Shown here: in pieces, positions 15,197 to 23,545 of the stretch | Position numbering within the stretch: position 1 is the stretch's first letter | Layout: each line of letters opens with the position of its first letter | From: JAUWOY01 sp034431315 | Lineage (GTDB): Bacteria > Chloroflexota > Anaerolineae > VGOG01 | Direction: 5' to 3' | Length of the DNA: 64,000 nucleotides | NCBI GenBank assembly: GCA_034431315.1 | Contig: DAOUDK010000034.1 | Span: 37,687-101,686, forward strand | The notes under the pieces: generated by a model | What the model was told of the DNA's origin: nothing | The model's database searches: none | What the model saw: the letters and a program-made list of their open reading frames with translations, nothing else | Made by a program: the position numbers and the translations under genes

Positions 15197-18076
15197 ATGT
15201 TCACCCCGAAGAAATTCGCCTTACTGACCATCGTAGCCCTCTGCTTACTGGCCTGGACATTGCCCGCGTCGTGCCAAGCCGGGGCCGACGTCCCGCCCTC
15301 TCCCCTGCATCTCCCCCACGACGTGGACCGCCTGCCGGACGGCCACACCCTGATCACCGACGGCGGCCAACACGGCAGTGGTAGCAAGATCATTGAAGTA
15401 GACGCCGACGGCAACGTCGTCTGGGTATTCAACCAGGGCCTCGACTGGGCCCACAACGCCGACCGGCTTCCCAGTGGGAATACCCTCATCTCCGACACCG
15501 GCCACGACCGCGTCATTGAGATTGACGCTGCGGGGAGCATCGTCTGGAACAGCGACGACGTCACCTTCAGCGATGGCTCAGCGTTGGACTATCCCAACGA
15601 TGCCAACTGGCTGCCCGGCGATCATTTGCTGATCACCGACCGCGACAACCACCGCGTCATCGAGATCGCCCGAGACGGCGCCATCGTCTGGCAGTTCGGC
15701 GAGACCGGCGTGCCAGGCAACGACGACAGTCACCTCGGCGGCCCCCACAACGCCGACCGACTCTCCAGCGGCAACACCATCATCGCCGACTCCATCAACA
15801 ACCGCATCCTGGAAATAGCACCCGACGGCAGCATCGTCTGGCAGTACCCTTCGCTTCCCCCTGCTCGCTCGCGCCTGCGCACCGGAGCTTCGTCACTTCT
15901 TGACTGGCCCCGCGACGCTGATAGGCTGTCCAACGGCAACACCCTGATCACCGACTCCCGCCACAACCGGATCATTGAGGTGATGCCGACCGGCCAGGTG
16001 GTCTGGGAATACGATGGCCTCGAGCACCCCTACGACGCCGACCGCCTAGACAGCGGCCATACCCTTATTGCCAGCGGCCGCGTCATCGAGGTTGATTTTG
16101 CCGGCGCCATCGTCTGGCAGTATCCGCCGGCCCCCACATCCATCCTCGCCAGCATCGTCATGCACAACGAAGAGCCGCTTAGTGGACGGTACGCCGACTT
16201 TGTTAACGACGAGCCGGCCTTCTGGCAGCACCGGTTCGCTCTCGTCCAGTTCGTGAATATGCTCCACGACAGCGGCGTGATGTTCAACTACCAATCGGAC
16301 TGGAACTTCCTGATGGCGGCAGGGCTGTACGACACCGGCACGCCCGAGACTAACGGCAAGAACGTCGTCCGCTACATCAAAGACCTGGGCTTCGAGGTGG
16401 ACCCCCACGCTCACGAGACCCAGTACAACTACGCCGACGTCGCCTACTTGATCGATGCGCTGGGTGTGACCCCGTCCCACACAGCGGGCGGCTTTCTGGC
16501 TGGCCCACCTGAGGACTCCAAGCTGGAATACCTATGGCAGCCCCTCACGGCCACCTTGTCCCCCACCTACACCTGGCAGGCCGAGATCCTGTGGGGAGGC
16601 GCTACCTCTTTGCATCAGAATGAGGAAGCCCTCTGGGCATCCGGTGTCTGGAAGCCGAAGGACAACGAGCACTTTATGGAGCACGACGCCGGCGCACCGC
16701 TGCCGCACGTGGGTGGCTATGGCCGCGATTGCGAGCGGCTCGTCCAGAAGCAGCAAAACGGCGAACTGGAAGAGGACAAGATTCACACCTGCACCATTTT
16801 CGTAGGCCAAAACAAACTGCTGCAACCGGGCTTCATCCCAGGTTTTGCGCAACGAATCCAGGCCCTCGACGCCGCCGGTGATGTCCGTTGGGTGGGGCTG
16901 GCAGAGGTGATCGAGATCTGGCAGACAGAGTATGACTCAGAGCCCAACATCCTGCGCTATCTCACGCCGCCCCCGACGCCCCCGACGCCGCAGCCGCGCG
17001 TTTACCTGCCCCTGATCCTCAAATCCTTCGTCACCCCCACGCCGACGCCCACCCCGACACCAGAGCCAGGCACTTGCGATGCCATCACTCCGGTGGATAA
17101 CGGCCTGTACTACCAAGGCAGCGACGATGAGTGCTGGCACAAGGAAGACCTGCCGTCCCCTCAACCCTGGTTCGAGGAGGCGATCCCGCCCGATGTGGGC
17201 TCCACGACCACGCCCCTCTACTTCGGGATAGGCGTGCACATTGAGCCGCAGGCCCAGTACATGGACGATGTCGTGTACCAGCGGGACCGCGAGCGGCTGC
17301 GCCGCCTGGCGGAGACCGTGGCCGAGCACGGCGGGGTGCTCACCATCCAGACCCAGACTCCCTTCGACACCAAGGCCCAGCAGTTGGGCGACGCCATCTT
17401 CGCCGACCTGGCCGCCCAGGGGCACGAGATCGCCCTGCACTTCCACGAGGACGCCCACATCCCCAACGCCGACGACCAGCCGGTCGAGGAGTGGGTGACG
17501 ACTCTGGAAGAGGAGATTGACCTCATTGAGGAGCTGAGCGGCACGGAGGTGCGCACCTGGAGCGGGGGCAACGTCTACGACCATCTGTACGAGGCAGCCG
17601 AGGCGGTGGGGCTGGAGGTCAACATGAACTACAAGAACCCCCAGACCCAGCAGTCGGACGAGCGCTACACCATCCTCACTCCCTGGCGGCCGGCCGGCGC
17701 GTCTAGCATGGAGGAGCGCACTACCCACGACCCGGGTGGGGCGGTCATCTACATCCCGTCGGGCGTGTTCCCCGCCCATTGCGACAAACTGGAGGCCTTC
17801 CCCCGCCCCTACTGCCACGAAGCCTTCGATTACGTGACCGTGGCGCTGCGCAACTCGTTGGACGCCGTGACCGAGGGCAAGGTCAACGCTTTCTACGGCA
17901 CGTTGCACCCCAGCGACTTCTTCGGGCCGGGCACTGACGAGGAGAAGCTGCAAGTCTGGGACCAGTGGCTGACGACGGTGGTGGACCCGCTGGTGGCCGA
18001 TGGGCGCATCCAGTGGGCCACCATGTCCGACATCGCGGACGCGTTTGTGGCCTGGGAGGAGTCGTGTGGTGGATAA
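15197..18076 (+). CDS. Secreted beta-propeller protein with two deacetylase-like domains
   Basis: 959 residues, exported by a signal peptide (residues 1-28). Residues ~35-310 are about six propeller blades of the form PHNADRLSSGNTLITDS..HNRIIEI..DGSIVWQY, like arylsulfotransferase/NHL propellers. Residues ~315-600 and ~650-950 are two related (beta/alpha) domains with DPHAHET and EIALHFHEDAHIP, similar to polysaccharide-deacetylase folds. Between them lies a Thr/Pro linker with RVYLPLILKSF. AAAGGAGAA precedes the ATG; a GTG at 15179 lies upstream of it. It is likely a cell-surface enzyme on polysaccharide, but catalytic residues are not proven. Expression is probably controlled by the 11-bp box promoter. 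Confidence 0.78.
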   Translation: MFTPKKFALLTIVALCLLAWTLPASCQAGADVPPSPLHLPHDVDRLPDGHTLITDGGQHGSGSKIIEVDADGNVVWVFNQGLDWAHNADRLPSGNTLISDTGHDRVIEIDAAGSIVWNSDDVTFSDGSALDYPNDANWLPGDHLLITDRDNHRVIEIARDGAIVWQFGETGVPGNDDSHLGGPHNADRLSSGNTIIADSINNRILEIAPDGSIVWQYPSLPPARSRLRTGASSLLDWPRDADRLSNGNTLITDSRHNRIIEVMPTGQVVWEYDGLEHPYDADRLDSGHTLIASGRVIEVDFAGAIVWQYPPAPTSILASIVMHNEEPLSGRYADFVNDEPAFWQHRFALVQFVNMLHDSGVMFNYQSDWNFLMAAGLYDTGTPETNGKNVVRYIKDLGFEVDPHAHETQYNYADVAYLIDALGVTPSHTAGGFLAGPPEDSKLEYLWQPLTATLSPTYTWQAEILWGGATSLHQNEEALWASGVWKPKDNEHFMEHDAGAPLPHVGGYGRDCERLVQKQQNGELEEDKIHTCTIFVGQNKLLQPGFIPGFAQRIQALDAAGDVRWVGLAEVIEIWQTEYDSEPNILRYLTPPPTPPTPQPRVYLPLILKSFVTPTPTPTPTPEPGTCDAITPVDNGLYYQGSDDECWHKEDLPSPQPWFEEAIPPDVGSTTTPLYFGIGVHIEPQAQYMDDVVYQRDRERLRRLAETVAEHGGVLTIQTQTPFDTKAQQLGDAIFADLAAQGHEIALHFHEDAHIPNADDQPVEEWVTTLEEEIDLIEELSGTEVRTWSGGNVYDHLYEAAEAVGLEVNMNYKNPQTQQSDERYTILTPWRPAGASSMEERTTHDPGGAVIYIPSGVFPAHCDKLEAFPRPYCHEAFDYVTVALRNSLDAVTEGKVNAFYGTLHPSDFFGPGTDEEKLQVWDQWLTTVVDPLVADGRIQWATMSDIADAFVAWEESCGG

Positions 18077-18135
18077 GCGGGAAGTTATATTTAATGAACC
18101 CTTAGGGTCTCCCCAGCCACTAGCCAGAACCTGAG

Positions 18136-18184
18136 ATTACCGCTGCTGACTGCAATATTTGTGATTGCAGTCAGCAGCGGTAAT
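18136..18184. terminator. Perfect 21-bp-arm hairpin
   Basis: Two perfect 21-bp arms around a 7-bp loop, with ATTACCGCTGCTGACTG as the start of the left arm. A short T-rich tract follows. It can end the upstream transcript, and the -35 of the next promoter lies 2 bp after it. Confidence 0.7.
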
Positions 18185-18186
18185 AT

Positions 18187-18215
18187 TTGCGCTTTTCTCC
18201 TGGCCGTGCTATAAT
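18187..18215 (+). promoter_or_regulatory. Promoter of the AAA ATPase
   Basis: TTGCGC (18187-18192), 17 bp, TATAAT (18210-18215). Transcription would start ~18222, giving a leader of about 14 nt with AGGAGG. Confidence 0.75.
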
Positions 18216-18259
18216 ATCCACCAGGAGGTGCGATCATGTTCTTGAACTGAACCCGCGAA

Positions 18260-19660
18260 TTGGGCTATCTGGACGACCGCTACCAGCTCCGCCGGGCTGA
18301 GATCGTGGTGCTCTACGGACGACGACGGGTGGGCAAGACCGCACTCCTCTTTGAGTGGTCCGAAGACAAGCCACGCATTTTCTTCTTCGCCCGCCGGGCC
18401 GATAAGTCCATCCTCTTGGCCGAGTTCTCCCAGGAGATACAGGCCTTTGCCACCGGTGGGGGGTACGGTCGGGAGACCGGCCCCAGCAGTGGAGCTACGT
18501 TCACCTATCCCTCATGGGCCGCGGCCTTTCAGTCCATTGCCGAACTGGCGGCCCGGCAACGAGTGGTGGTGGTGCTGGACGAGTTCCCCTACCTGATGGA
18601 GGCCGACCCCGAACTGCCTACGCTGATTCAGCGTGAATGGGATATGCGCCTCCAGCATACCCAGGTCTTCCTGGTGCTCACCGGGTCTCTGCAAAGTGTG
18701 ATTCGCCAGCAGGTGCTGGACCCGGCTGCCCCCCTCTATCGGCGGCACACCTGGCCCTTCGAGCTCAAGCCGCTTACCCTGGCCGACCTGCCGGCCTTCT
18801 TCCCTCACTACACGCCAGAGCAATTGGTAGAGACCTACGCCGTGCTGGGCGGGATGCCCTACTATCTGATCTCAGTAGACCCGGCGGCCAGTCTGATGAC
18901 GAACATCAGACGGCACATCCTGGCTCCCCAGGGCAGTCTCTTTGCTGAGATCCGCCTGCAACTGCACGAGGAACTGCGCGGCAACATCGAGAATAGCCTG
19001 GTCATCCTGCGAGCCATTGCCAGCGGCGCCCATCGCCGGGCCGAGATCGCCCGGCTGTCCGGCCTTCCCACCCGGTCCACCGATCATCACCTGACAACGC
19101 TGGTGGATCTAGGCATCCTGGAATATCGCCAGGCGGTGGGGCGCATCCGCAATCCCAGGCGATGGGGCACCTACCACCTGCGCGATCCCTTCTTCCGCTT
19201 CTGGCACCGATGGGTCTTACCTCACGAGGACTACCTGACCATCGGCCGCCGCCAGGATGAGGTGGCCGACCAGATCCGACGGGCCATGCCCCATATTGTA
19301 GCCCCGGTGTGGGAAGAAGTTGCACGCCGACACCTGCTGGTGGCATCGGCTGAAGGCGCCATCCCCATCCACTTCGAGGAGATCGGGTCGTGGTGGAGTG
19401 GCCAAGCTCAAATTGACGTGGTGGGCGTCAATAGGGCCGAGCGCAGGGTGCTTTTTGGCGAGGCCAAATGGACACGTGAGCCCCTGACCGAGGGCGTGCT
19501 GGATACGCTGATTGACCGGAGCAACCGCTGGCTGGGTGGTGACACCGGATGGGACGTACACTACGCCCTCTTTGGCCGGGAGTTCGGCCAGGTGCGGGAG
19601 CGAGCGGGCCAGGAGCCAGGCATCTACTTCTTCACGCCGGCCGACATCGTGAAGGCGTGA
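18260..19660 (+). CDS. AAA ATPase with DUF234/nuclease-like C-domain; in-frame TGA near the start
   Basis: 466 residues from TTG 18260. Walker A is YGRRRVGKTAL, Walker B VVVVLDEFPYLME; a winged-helix region follows (~260-300). A C-terminal DUF234-like domain carries D...E-x-K (IDVVGVN...FGEAKW), the pattern of restriction-like nucleases. This family (archaeal-type ATPase plus DUF234) is common, and its role is unclear. The best Shine-Dalgarno (AGGAGG) serves ATG 18236, whose frame reads MFLN, then TGA, then TRELGYLDDRY. That matches the usual MFxNRxxEL start with the Arg codon turned to TGA. Either translation restarts at TTG 18260 or the gene is recently broken. Confidence 0.8.
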   Translation: MGYLDDRYQLRRAEIVVLYGRRRVGKTALLFEWSEDKPRIFFFARRADKSILLAEFSQEIQAFATGGGYGRETGPSSGATFTYPSWAAAFQSIAELAARQRVVVVLDEFPYLMEADPELPTLIQREWDMRLQHTQVFLVLTGSLQSVIRQQVLDPAAPLYRRHTWPFELKPLTLADLPAFFPHYTPEQLVETYAVLGGMPYYLISVDPAASLMTNIRRHILAPQGSLFAEIRLQLHEELRGNIENSLVILRAIASGAHRRAEIARLSGLPTRSTDHHLTTLVDLGILEYRQAVGRIRNPRRWGTYHLRDPFFRFWHRWVLPHEDYLTIGRRQDEVADQIRRAMPHIVAPVWEEVARRHLLVASAEGAIPIHFEEIGSWWSGQAQIDVVGVNRAERRVLFGEAKWTREPLTEGVLDTLIDRSNRWLGGDTGWDVHYALFGREFGQVRERAGQEPGIYFFTPADIVKA

Positions 19661-19777
19661 TGCGTGAGCGGTGGAGGCCATCCCCATCACTTCTGTCGAA
19701 AGACCCTCTATTCCAGTCAGTGCAGCGGCATGATCAACTTCTTGCTTTGCGTTTGAGAATCAAGGGCCGGCGCCAAC

Positions 19778-19806
19778 TTGTCTCTACAGACAAAGTGTGC
19801 TATACT
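19778..19806 (+). promoter_or_regulatory. Promoter with operator-like palindrome
   Basis: TTGTCT (19778-19783), 17 bp, TATACT (19801-19806). The palindrome TGTCTCTACAGACA (19779-19792) overlaps the -35 and could bind an autorepressor, as in toxin-antitoxin units. Confidence 0.65.
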
Positions 19807-19855
19807 TGGTTTGTCGGTCACTATCTCCCAGCAGGTAAACCATAGGAGCCGCACT

Positions 19856-20047
19856 GTGTCCAGGTGGACAGCCCATGACCGCTACGGCAACGAAATCTAC
19901 ATGACGCAGGAACGATGGGACTACATTCTTCGCTATCACGATGAACTCGATGGTCTCTTGAAAGAATACACCTGGCCTACGAAGAGGTGGGCGATATCCT
20001 TGAGATCGTGTTCGGCGACGTCAAGGCCACATGTGCCGTCGAACTGA
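19856..20047 (+). pseudogene. Truncated small gene, toxin-like N-terminal fragment
   Basis: GTG start with AGGAG 7 bp upstream. The first ~37 residues (WTAHDRYGNEIYMTQERWDYIL) resemble a widespread small family in Chloroflexota and Cyanobacteria that usually stands beside a DUF2283-like gene. After LLKE the frame runs into the DNA of the next gene in the wrong frame, so the C-terminal half is gone. A deletion seems to have joined the head of this gene to the body of the next. Confidence 0.55.
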
Positions 20048-20331
20048 CGGACAACATCGCACTGCGTTTTCACCGTGAACAAGCCCGCGCCGCTGGCCTC
20101 ACCATCCTTGACTTCTCCATTCTCGCCTCGCCGACGGAATTCGGAGTTCGCAGCTTCGCCCTCACCGGCCTGGACGACCTGCCAGAAGAGCTACGGGAGA
20201 CGGTCGCGCGTATCATCACCACGCCGCCCGTCAACCTGTTCCTCAAGGTCACGACCTTCTACGCCTCCCCTGCCAACCAAATCCCCCTGACCTATGTCGA
20301 AGGCCCCAGCGAGCTGGTCCAGGTGGCATAG
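19987..20331 (+). CDS. DUF2283-like small protein, 5' end probably lost
   Basis: The frame is open from 19945 (stop at 19942) but has no good start; GTG 19987 is the first usable codon. The peptide HLAYEEVGDILEIVFGD..ATCAVELTDNIALRFHRE..AGLTILDFS has the DUF2283 pattern (Y..E.D.L.I....a...E....I.....G...ILD), followed by ~60 extra residues. DUF2283 proteins often pair with small toxin-like proteins. The expected start overlaps the deletion joint near 19965, so the gene may be inactive. Confidence 0.6.
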   Translation: MGDILEIVFGDVKATCAVELTDNIALRFHREQARAAGLTILDFSILASPTEFGVRSFALTGLDDLPEELRETVARIITTPPVNLFLKVTTFYASPANQIPLTYVEGPSELVQVA

Positions 20332-20346
20332 GCAGCATCTCCAGAT

Positions 20347-20400
20347 ATTACACTTTCTTTACAATTCCTTTACCCCTCTCTAACAACTCTGTGCTATACT
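20347..20400 (+). promoter_or_regulatory. Promoter with 11-bp ladder of TTTACA-like boxes (2 of 3)
   Basis: ATTACA 20347, TTTACA 20358, TTTACC 20369, CTAACA 20380, TATACT 20395. The offsets from the -10 are 48, 37, 26 and 15 bp, the same as at 15115. A leader of about 165 nt follows before the lipoprotein, with a CGCCCC/GGGGCG hairpin just before the start. Confidence 0.82.
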
Positions 20401-20570
20401 GTTTGGTGAAGGTTTGGCACAAGAAACACAACACCTGGCAGTCGGCCACACCCATGCCGATCCCGACAACAACTCCACAAGCCGGGCTGGGGGTTATCTA
20501 CCTTCTATCATCCTGAAGGACGCTCACTCCGCCCCAAGGGGGCGCCAAATATAAAACTGGAGGTTAAACA

Positions 20571-21263
20571 ATGTACACCATTCGCTTGACAATTCTCATC
20601 GCTTTGTTGATCGGCACACTGGCCCTGGTCAGTTGCGGCGGCCAGCAGCCCAGCAGGACACCTGGTGGCACGCCGGTCCCGGTCACCGTCGAGGTCGGGG
20701 AAAAGGTGTCTGAATACGATGCCAGCGAGGCTATCCGCAGCTACGCCAGTAGCGTGCTTGGCATCAACGTTACCGTGGAATGGGCTAGCGGCCAAGCTGT
20801 CACCATCACCCTGCCCAGCGAAGCGCAGGAGAGCGTGGACGCCGCCGCCACCCTGGCCGGCGCTACCTACTACGGCATCCTCGAAGACGCGCTAGCCTCG
20901 GTCAGTCTCGGCGACGGTGAGATCAGCGGCGACATGACGGCCGACATCGAATCGGCGTCGCTGGGCGTGTTTGTGCTGACTCAGCAAGGAGCGCTACCGG
21001 CCAGTGAGGCTGATGCCCTGTCGCGGATCAAGAGCACCTTCCCAGGCATTGCCAACCTCGACTACGTAGCCAAACCGCAAGAGGGCAAGGGCTATTCCTT
21101 CCAGGCCACCACCACTACCCAGGGCCTCGATGCCAGCAGTGGGAAGATCGTCGCCGTCGCCCAGTCGGTCCTGGTCTCGGTCACTCCGGCCCTGCGCCAG
21201 AGGCGGGTGCTGGTTTGGGCGGTGGTGGCCAACGGCACGCTGACCAAGGCTCTGATGTTCTGA
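20571..21263 (+). CDS. Putative lipoprotein of unknown function
   Basis: 230 residues. A lipoprotein signal peptide ends in LVSCGG, so it is lipidated at Cys ~22 and anchored outside the membrane. The rest is soluble and alpha/beta in look (DASEAIRSYASSVLGINVTVEWASGQAVTITLPS) with no family I recognise. ACTGGAGG stands before the ATG. It is the only gene between two boxed promoters and is itself driven by one, so it likely belongs to the same response as the genes at 15197 and 21438. Confidence 0.75.
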   Translation: MYTIRLTILIALLIGTLALVSCGGQQPSRTPGGTPVPVTVEVGEKVSEYDASEAIRSYASSVLGINVTVEWASGQAVTITLPSEAQESVDAAATLAGATYYGILEDALASVSLGDGEISGDMTADIESASLGVFVLTQQGALPASEADALSRIKSTFPGIANLDYVAKPQEGKGYSFQATTTTQGLDASSGKIVAVAQSVLVSVTPALRQRRVLVWAVVANGTLTKALMF

Positions 21264-21300
21264 GGAGTAACGAGGAACGAGTAACAAGTCAACGAGGGGT
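21263..21300. repeat. GAGTAAC/GAGGAACGAG repeat
   Basis: A short run of AACGAG/GAGTAAC units just after the lipoprotein. The same units occur at 31079-31120, 32261-32386 and inside glyQS at 53731-53813. Confidence 0.7.
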
Positions 21301-21338
21301 TGCAGTTTTTCGGCAAGTGACCATACTCCCCGCCTCGT

Positions 21339-21392
21339 TTTACAGACATTTTACAAAACGACAATACGGCCTTAACATGGGTGTTGTATAAT
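21339..21392 (+). promoter_or_regulatory. Promoter with 11-bp ladder of TTTACA-like boxes (3 of 3)
   Basis: TTTACA 21339, TTTACA 21350, a degenerate ACAATA 21361, TTAACA 21372, TATAAT 21387. The offsets are again 48, 37, 26 and 15 bp. Confidence 0.8.
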
Positions 21393-21437
21393 GGGGACGA
21401 ATCCGCGGAACAGAAATGACGCGCTGTGAGGAATGAG

Positions 21438-22088
21438 ATGAGGAAAACTCTGCGAGCATACTGGCCGGACCCTGCCATTGCCGTGCCAACTTCGTTGGCC
21501 TTCATCTTCGCTCTGGCTCTGGCCGTCTACAACGTCACCTTGACTCCCAGCCTCTCCTACAAGAGCGCGGACGGGAACGAGCTGGCCACGGTGTGCTACA
21601 CCCTGGGCCTGGCCCACTCCACGGGCTATCCCCTCTATACCTGGCTGGGCAAGCTCTTCACCTTCATTCCTGTAGGCGACGTGGCCCACCGGGTAAACCT
21701 GATGTCGGCGGTTCTGGGGGCGGTAGCAGTGGCATTGCTGTATCTGATCATGCTGACTATCACCAACCGCCGTCTGCCTTCGGCCTTCACCGCCTTGCTC
21801 TTCGCCTTCTCCCTCACCTTCTGGTCGCAGGCCGTCATCGCCGAGGTCTACGCGCCGAATGTGTTCATGATCGCCCTCACCGTGTGGCTGCTGCTGAGCC
21901 CCCCCCTCGGTCCCCCCCAACCCTTCGACCTTGCTCAGGGCAGGCTTTTTTGGGGAAGTAGGCCGCAACAGTCTGCCCCGGGCGGCCTGCTTGTTGCTCG
22001 CTGCCCTCGCTTTCGGCCTCAGCCTGGGCGCCCACCTGTCGAATCTGGGCTTTGCCCTGGCCTTCGCCCTCTACGTTCTGCTGGTTGA
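21438..22088 (+). CDS. DUF2723 membrane protein, N-terminal part (frameshifted)
   Basis: The first half of a second DUF2723 protein, like that at 6360 (SADGNELATVCYTLGLAHSTGYPLYTWLGKLFTFIPVGDVAHRVNLMSA). ATG 21438 has GAGGA upstream. About residue 155 the protein runs into repeat-derived PFDLAQGR, and from ~21955 the reading becomes nonsense (RPQQSAPGG...) until the stop. The true continuation is in the next frame from ~21950. The joint holds a C7 run (21912-21918) and a T6 run (21946-21951), so one extra base or a slip there explains it. Confidence 0.75.
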   Translation: MRKTLRAYWPDPAIAVPTSLAFIFALALAVYNVTLTPSLSYKSADGNELATVCYTLGLAHSTGYPLYTWLGKLFTFIPVGDVAHRVNLMSAVLGAVAVALLYLIMLTITNRRLPSAFTALLFAFSLTFWSQAVIAEVYAPNVFMIALTVWLLLSPPLGPPQPFDLAQGRLFWGSRPQQSAPGGLLVARCPRFRPQPGRPPVESGLCPGLRPLRSAG

Positions 22089-23451
22089 TTGGCGGATGCT
22101 GAAGAGGCCGGCAGTGATAGGGGGTGCTTTGGCGCTTTTCCTCCTGGGCTGCTTGCAGTTCCTCTGGCTGCCCTACAAGGCCTCGACTCTGAACGACGCC
22201 TTTATGCTCCGCAACGCGCCGCGCACTTTACAGAGTATCTACCGCTATACCCTGGGCGCGTTTCCAGAGTTCAAGTTCGCCTTCCCTCTCCAGGCCATCC
22301 CCGACCGCATCGTCCTCTACCTGGAACTCCTGCGCCAGAACTTCGGCCTGGCTGGCATCGCGCTCGGCGTCTACGGGATGTGGGAGATGCTCTTCCGCCA
22401 CACCAGGAAGTTCTATCTCTTCATCGCCATGTATTTGGTCCACGTTTTCTTCTTCATTCAATATCGCGTCTTCGACCTGGACGTCTTTTTCATCCCAGCG
22501 CACTTCATCTACGTGATTTTCATCGGGTATGGAGTGCACCGGCTGGTCGAGTACGTTCGCATCTTGTTGAGAAGAAAAGCTGCAGTGAACGTGGGGCTGG
22601 CCATGCTTCTCTGCCTGCCCATCGCCAGGGAAGTACAGGCCAACTACGAGAGGAACGACTACTCTGACGAAACGGCCATCAACGATTTCTACCAGAACGC
22701 CTTCGAGATTCTGCCAGAGGGGAGCGTCCTCTTGGGTCGGGGCGGTGTCTTCGGCCACGATATGTTCTACTTCCGCCTGGTCTACGATGTGCGCCCCGAC
22801 GTTTTGATGCCCCACCTCACCGATCCTCGTCCGTCGCCAGAAGATGTGAGGGGACGCGAGATCTATACCACCATGCGCCTCGATTTCCCCCAGGCTGGCC
22901 GCGGGCCCTGGGCGCTCCCGCCCGGCCTGGTGGAACCCGACGCCTGGCACATCCCCGTTTTGATGGGCCAGAGCGACGGCGCGATACCCGGCGGCAGGGG
23001 ACGCGACTTGGTCATCTACCGGGTCAGCGCAGAGCCGCCGGAGTTGGCGGTGAGAGAAGCGGAGCCAGAGTATCAAATCGGTCAGCGGTTGGGCGGGCTG
23101 GAACTGGTGGGCTATGACCTGGACGGTGAGGAGGTAGACCGAGGCGGCCTCTTGCACCTGACTTTCTACTGGCGGGTACTGAGGCCGGAGCAAGCCCTCA
23201 TCGTCACCATGCTTGGAGATGAGCCGCTGGAGGCCCACCCCTTGGGCCTGGGCAACCTGTCCCGCTACACGCAGGAATTTCGTCCGCCACGGGACGCCAT
23301 TATCGTCGAGGATTACCTGCTCGTTGTGCCCTCCCAGACGCCCGTGGGCTGGCAGACCTTGAAGGTGGGGCTACAGCATCCCTTGCGGCCTGGGCAAGGG
23401 GGCCAGTCCAACGGAGAAGTGCTTGAGATCGGGGAGATTCTCGTTACATAG
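21931..23451 (+). CDS. DUF2723 membrane protein, C-terminal part (frameshifted)
   Basis: Continues the gene from 21438 in the +1 frame; the ATG/TTG at its start is only the first codon after the frame opens, not a true start. It has about 6 more membrane segments (LLLAALAFGLSLGAHLSNLGFALAFALY, here in parts), then extracytoplasmic sequence with ILPEGSVLLGRGGVFGHDMFYFR. One beta-sandwich module ends it (LGGLELVGYDLDGEEVDRGGLLHLTFYW), like those at 6360 and 11779. If expressed, it needs either a corrected base or ribosomal slippage. It probably belongs to the same envelope glycan system. Confidence 0.78.
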   Translation: MLRAGFFGEVGRNSLPRAACLLLAALAFGLSLGAHLSNLGFALAFALYVLLVDWRMLKRPAVIGGALALFLLGCLQFLWLPYKASTLNDAFMLRNAPRTLQSIYRYTLGAFPEFKFAFPLQAIPDRIVLYLELLRQNFGLAGIALGVYGMWEMLFRHTRKFYLFIAMYLVHVFFFIQYRVFDLDVFFIPAHFIYVIFIGYGVHRLVEYVRILLRRKAAVNVGLAMLLCLPIAREVQANYERNDYSDETAINDFYQNAFEILPEGSVLLGRGGVFGHDMFYFRLVYDVRPDVLMPHLTDPRPSPEDVRGREIYTTMRLDFPQAGRGPWALPPGLVEPDAWHIPVLMGQSDGAIPGGRGRDLVIYRVSAEPPELAVREAEPEYQIGQRLGGLELVGYDLDGEEVDRGGLLHLTFYWRVLRPEQALIVTMLGDEPLEAHPLGLGNLSRYTQEFRPPRDAIIVEDYLLVVPSQTPVGWQTLKVGLQHPLRPGQGGQSNGEVLEIGEILVT

Positions 23452-23477
23452 GCAGTTTGGAGTTTCGGGTTGAATGA

Positions 23478-23533
23478 ACTCGAAACCCGAAATGGCTCGA
23501 CTGAGCTCGCCGAAGTCTCAAAACTCGAAACTC
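23478..23533. repeat. CTCGAAAC / GACTGAGCTCGCCGAAG repeat between genes
   Basis: Nearly the same as the in-gene copy at 7459-7515 (GGCTCGACTGAGCTCG, GCCGAAGTCT). It ends 3 bp before the Shine-Dalgarno of the next gene. Confidence 0.85.
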
Positions 23534-23545
23534 ATGGAGGTATTC

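Noticed and set aside
15838..15905. Another in-frame repeat insertion in the propeller (LPPARSRLRTGASS)
   Set aside because: The stretch looks extra compared with other blades, but no repeat unit from the window matches.
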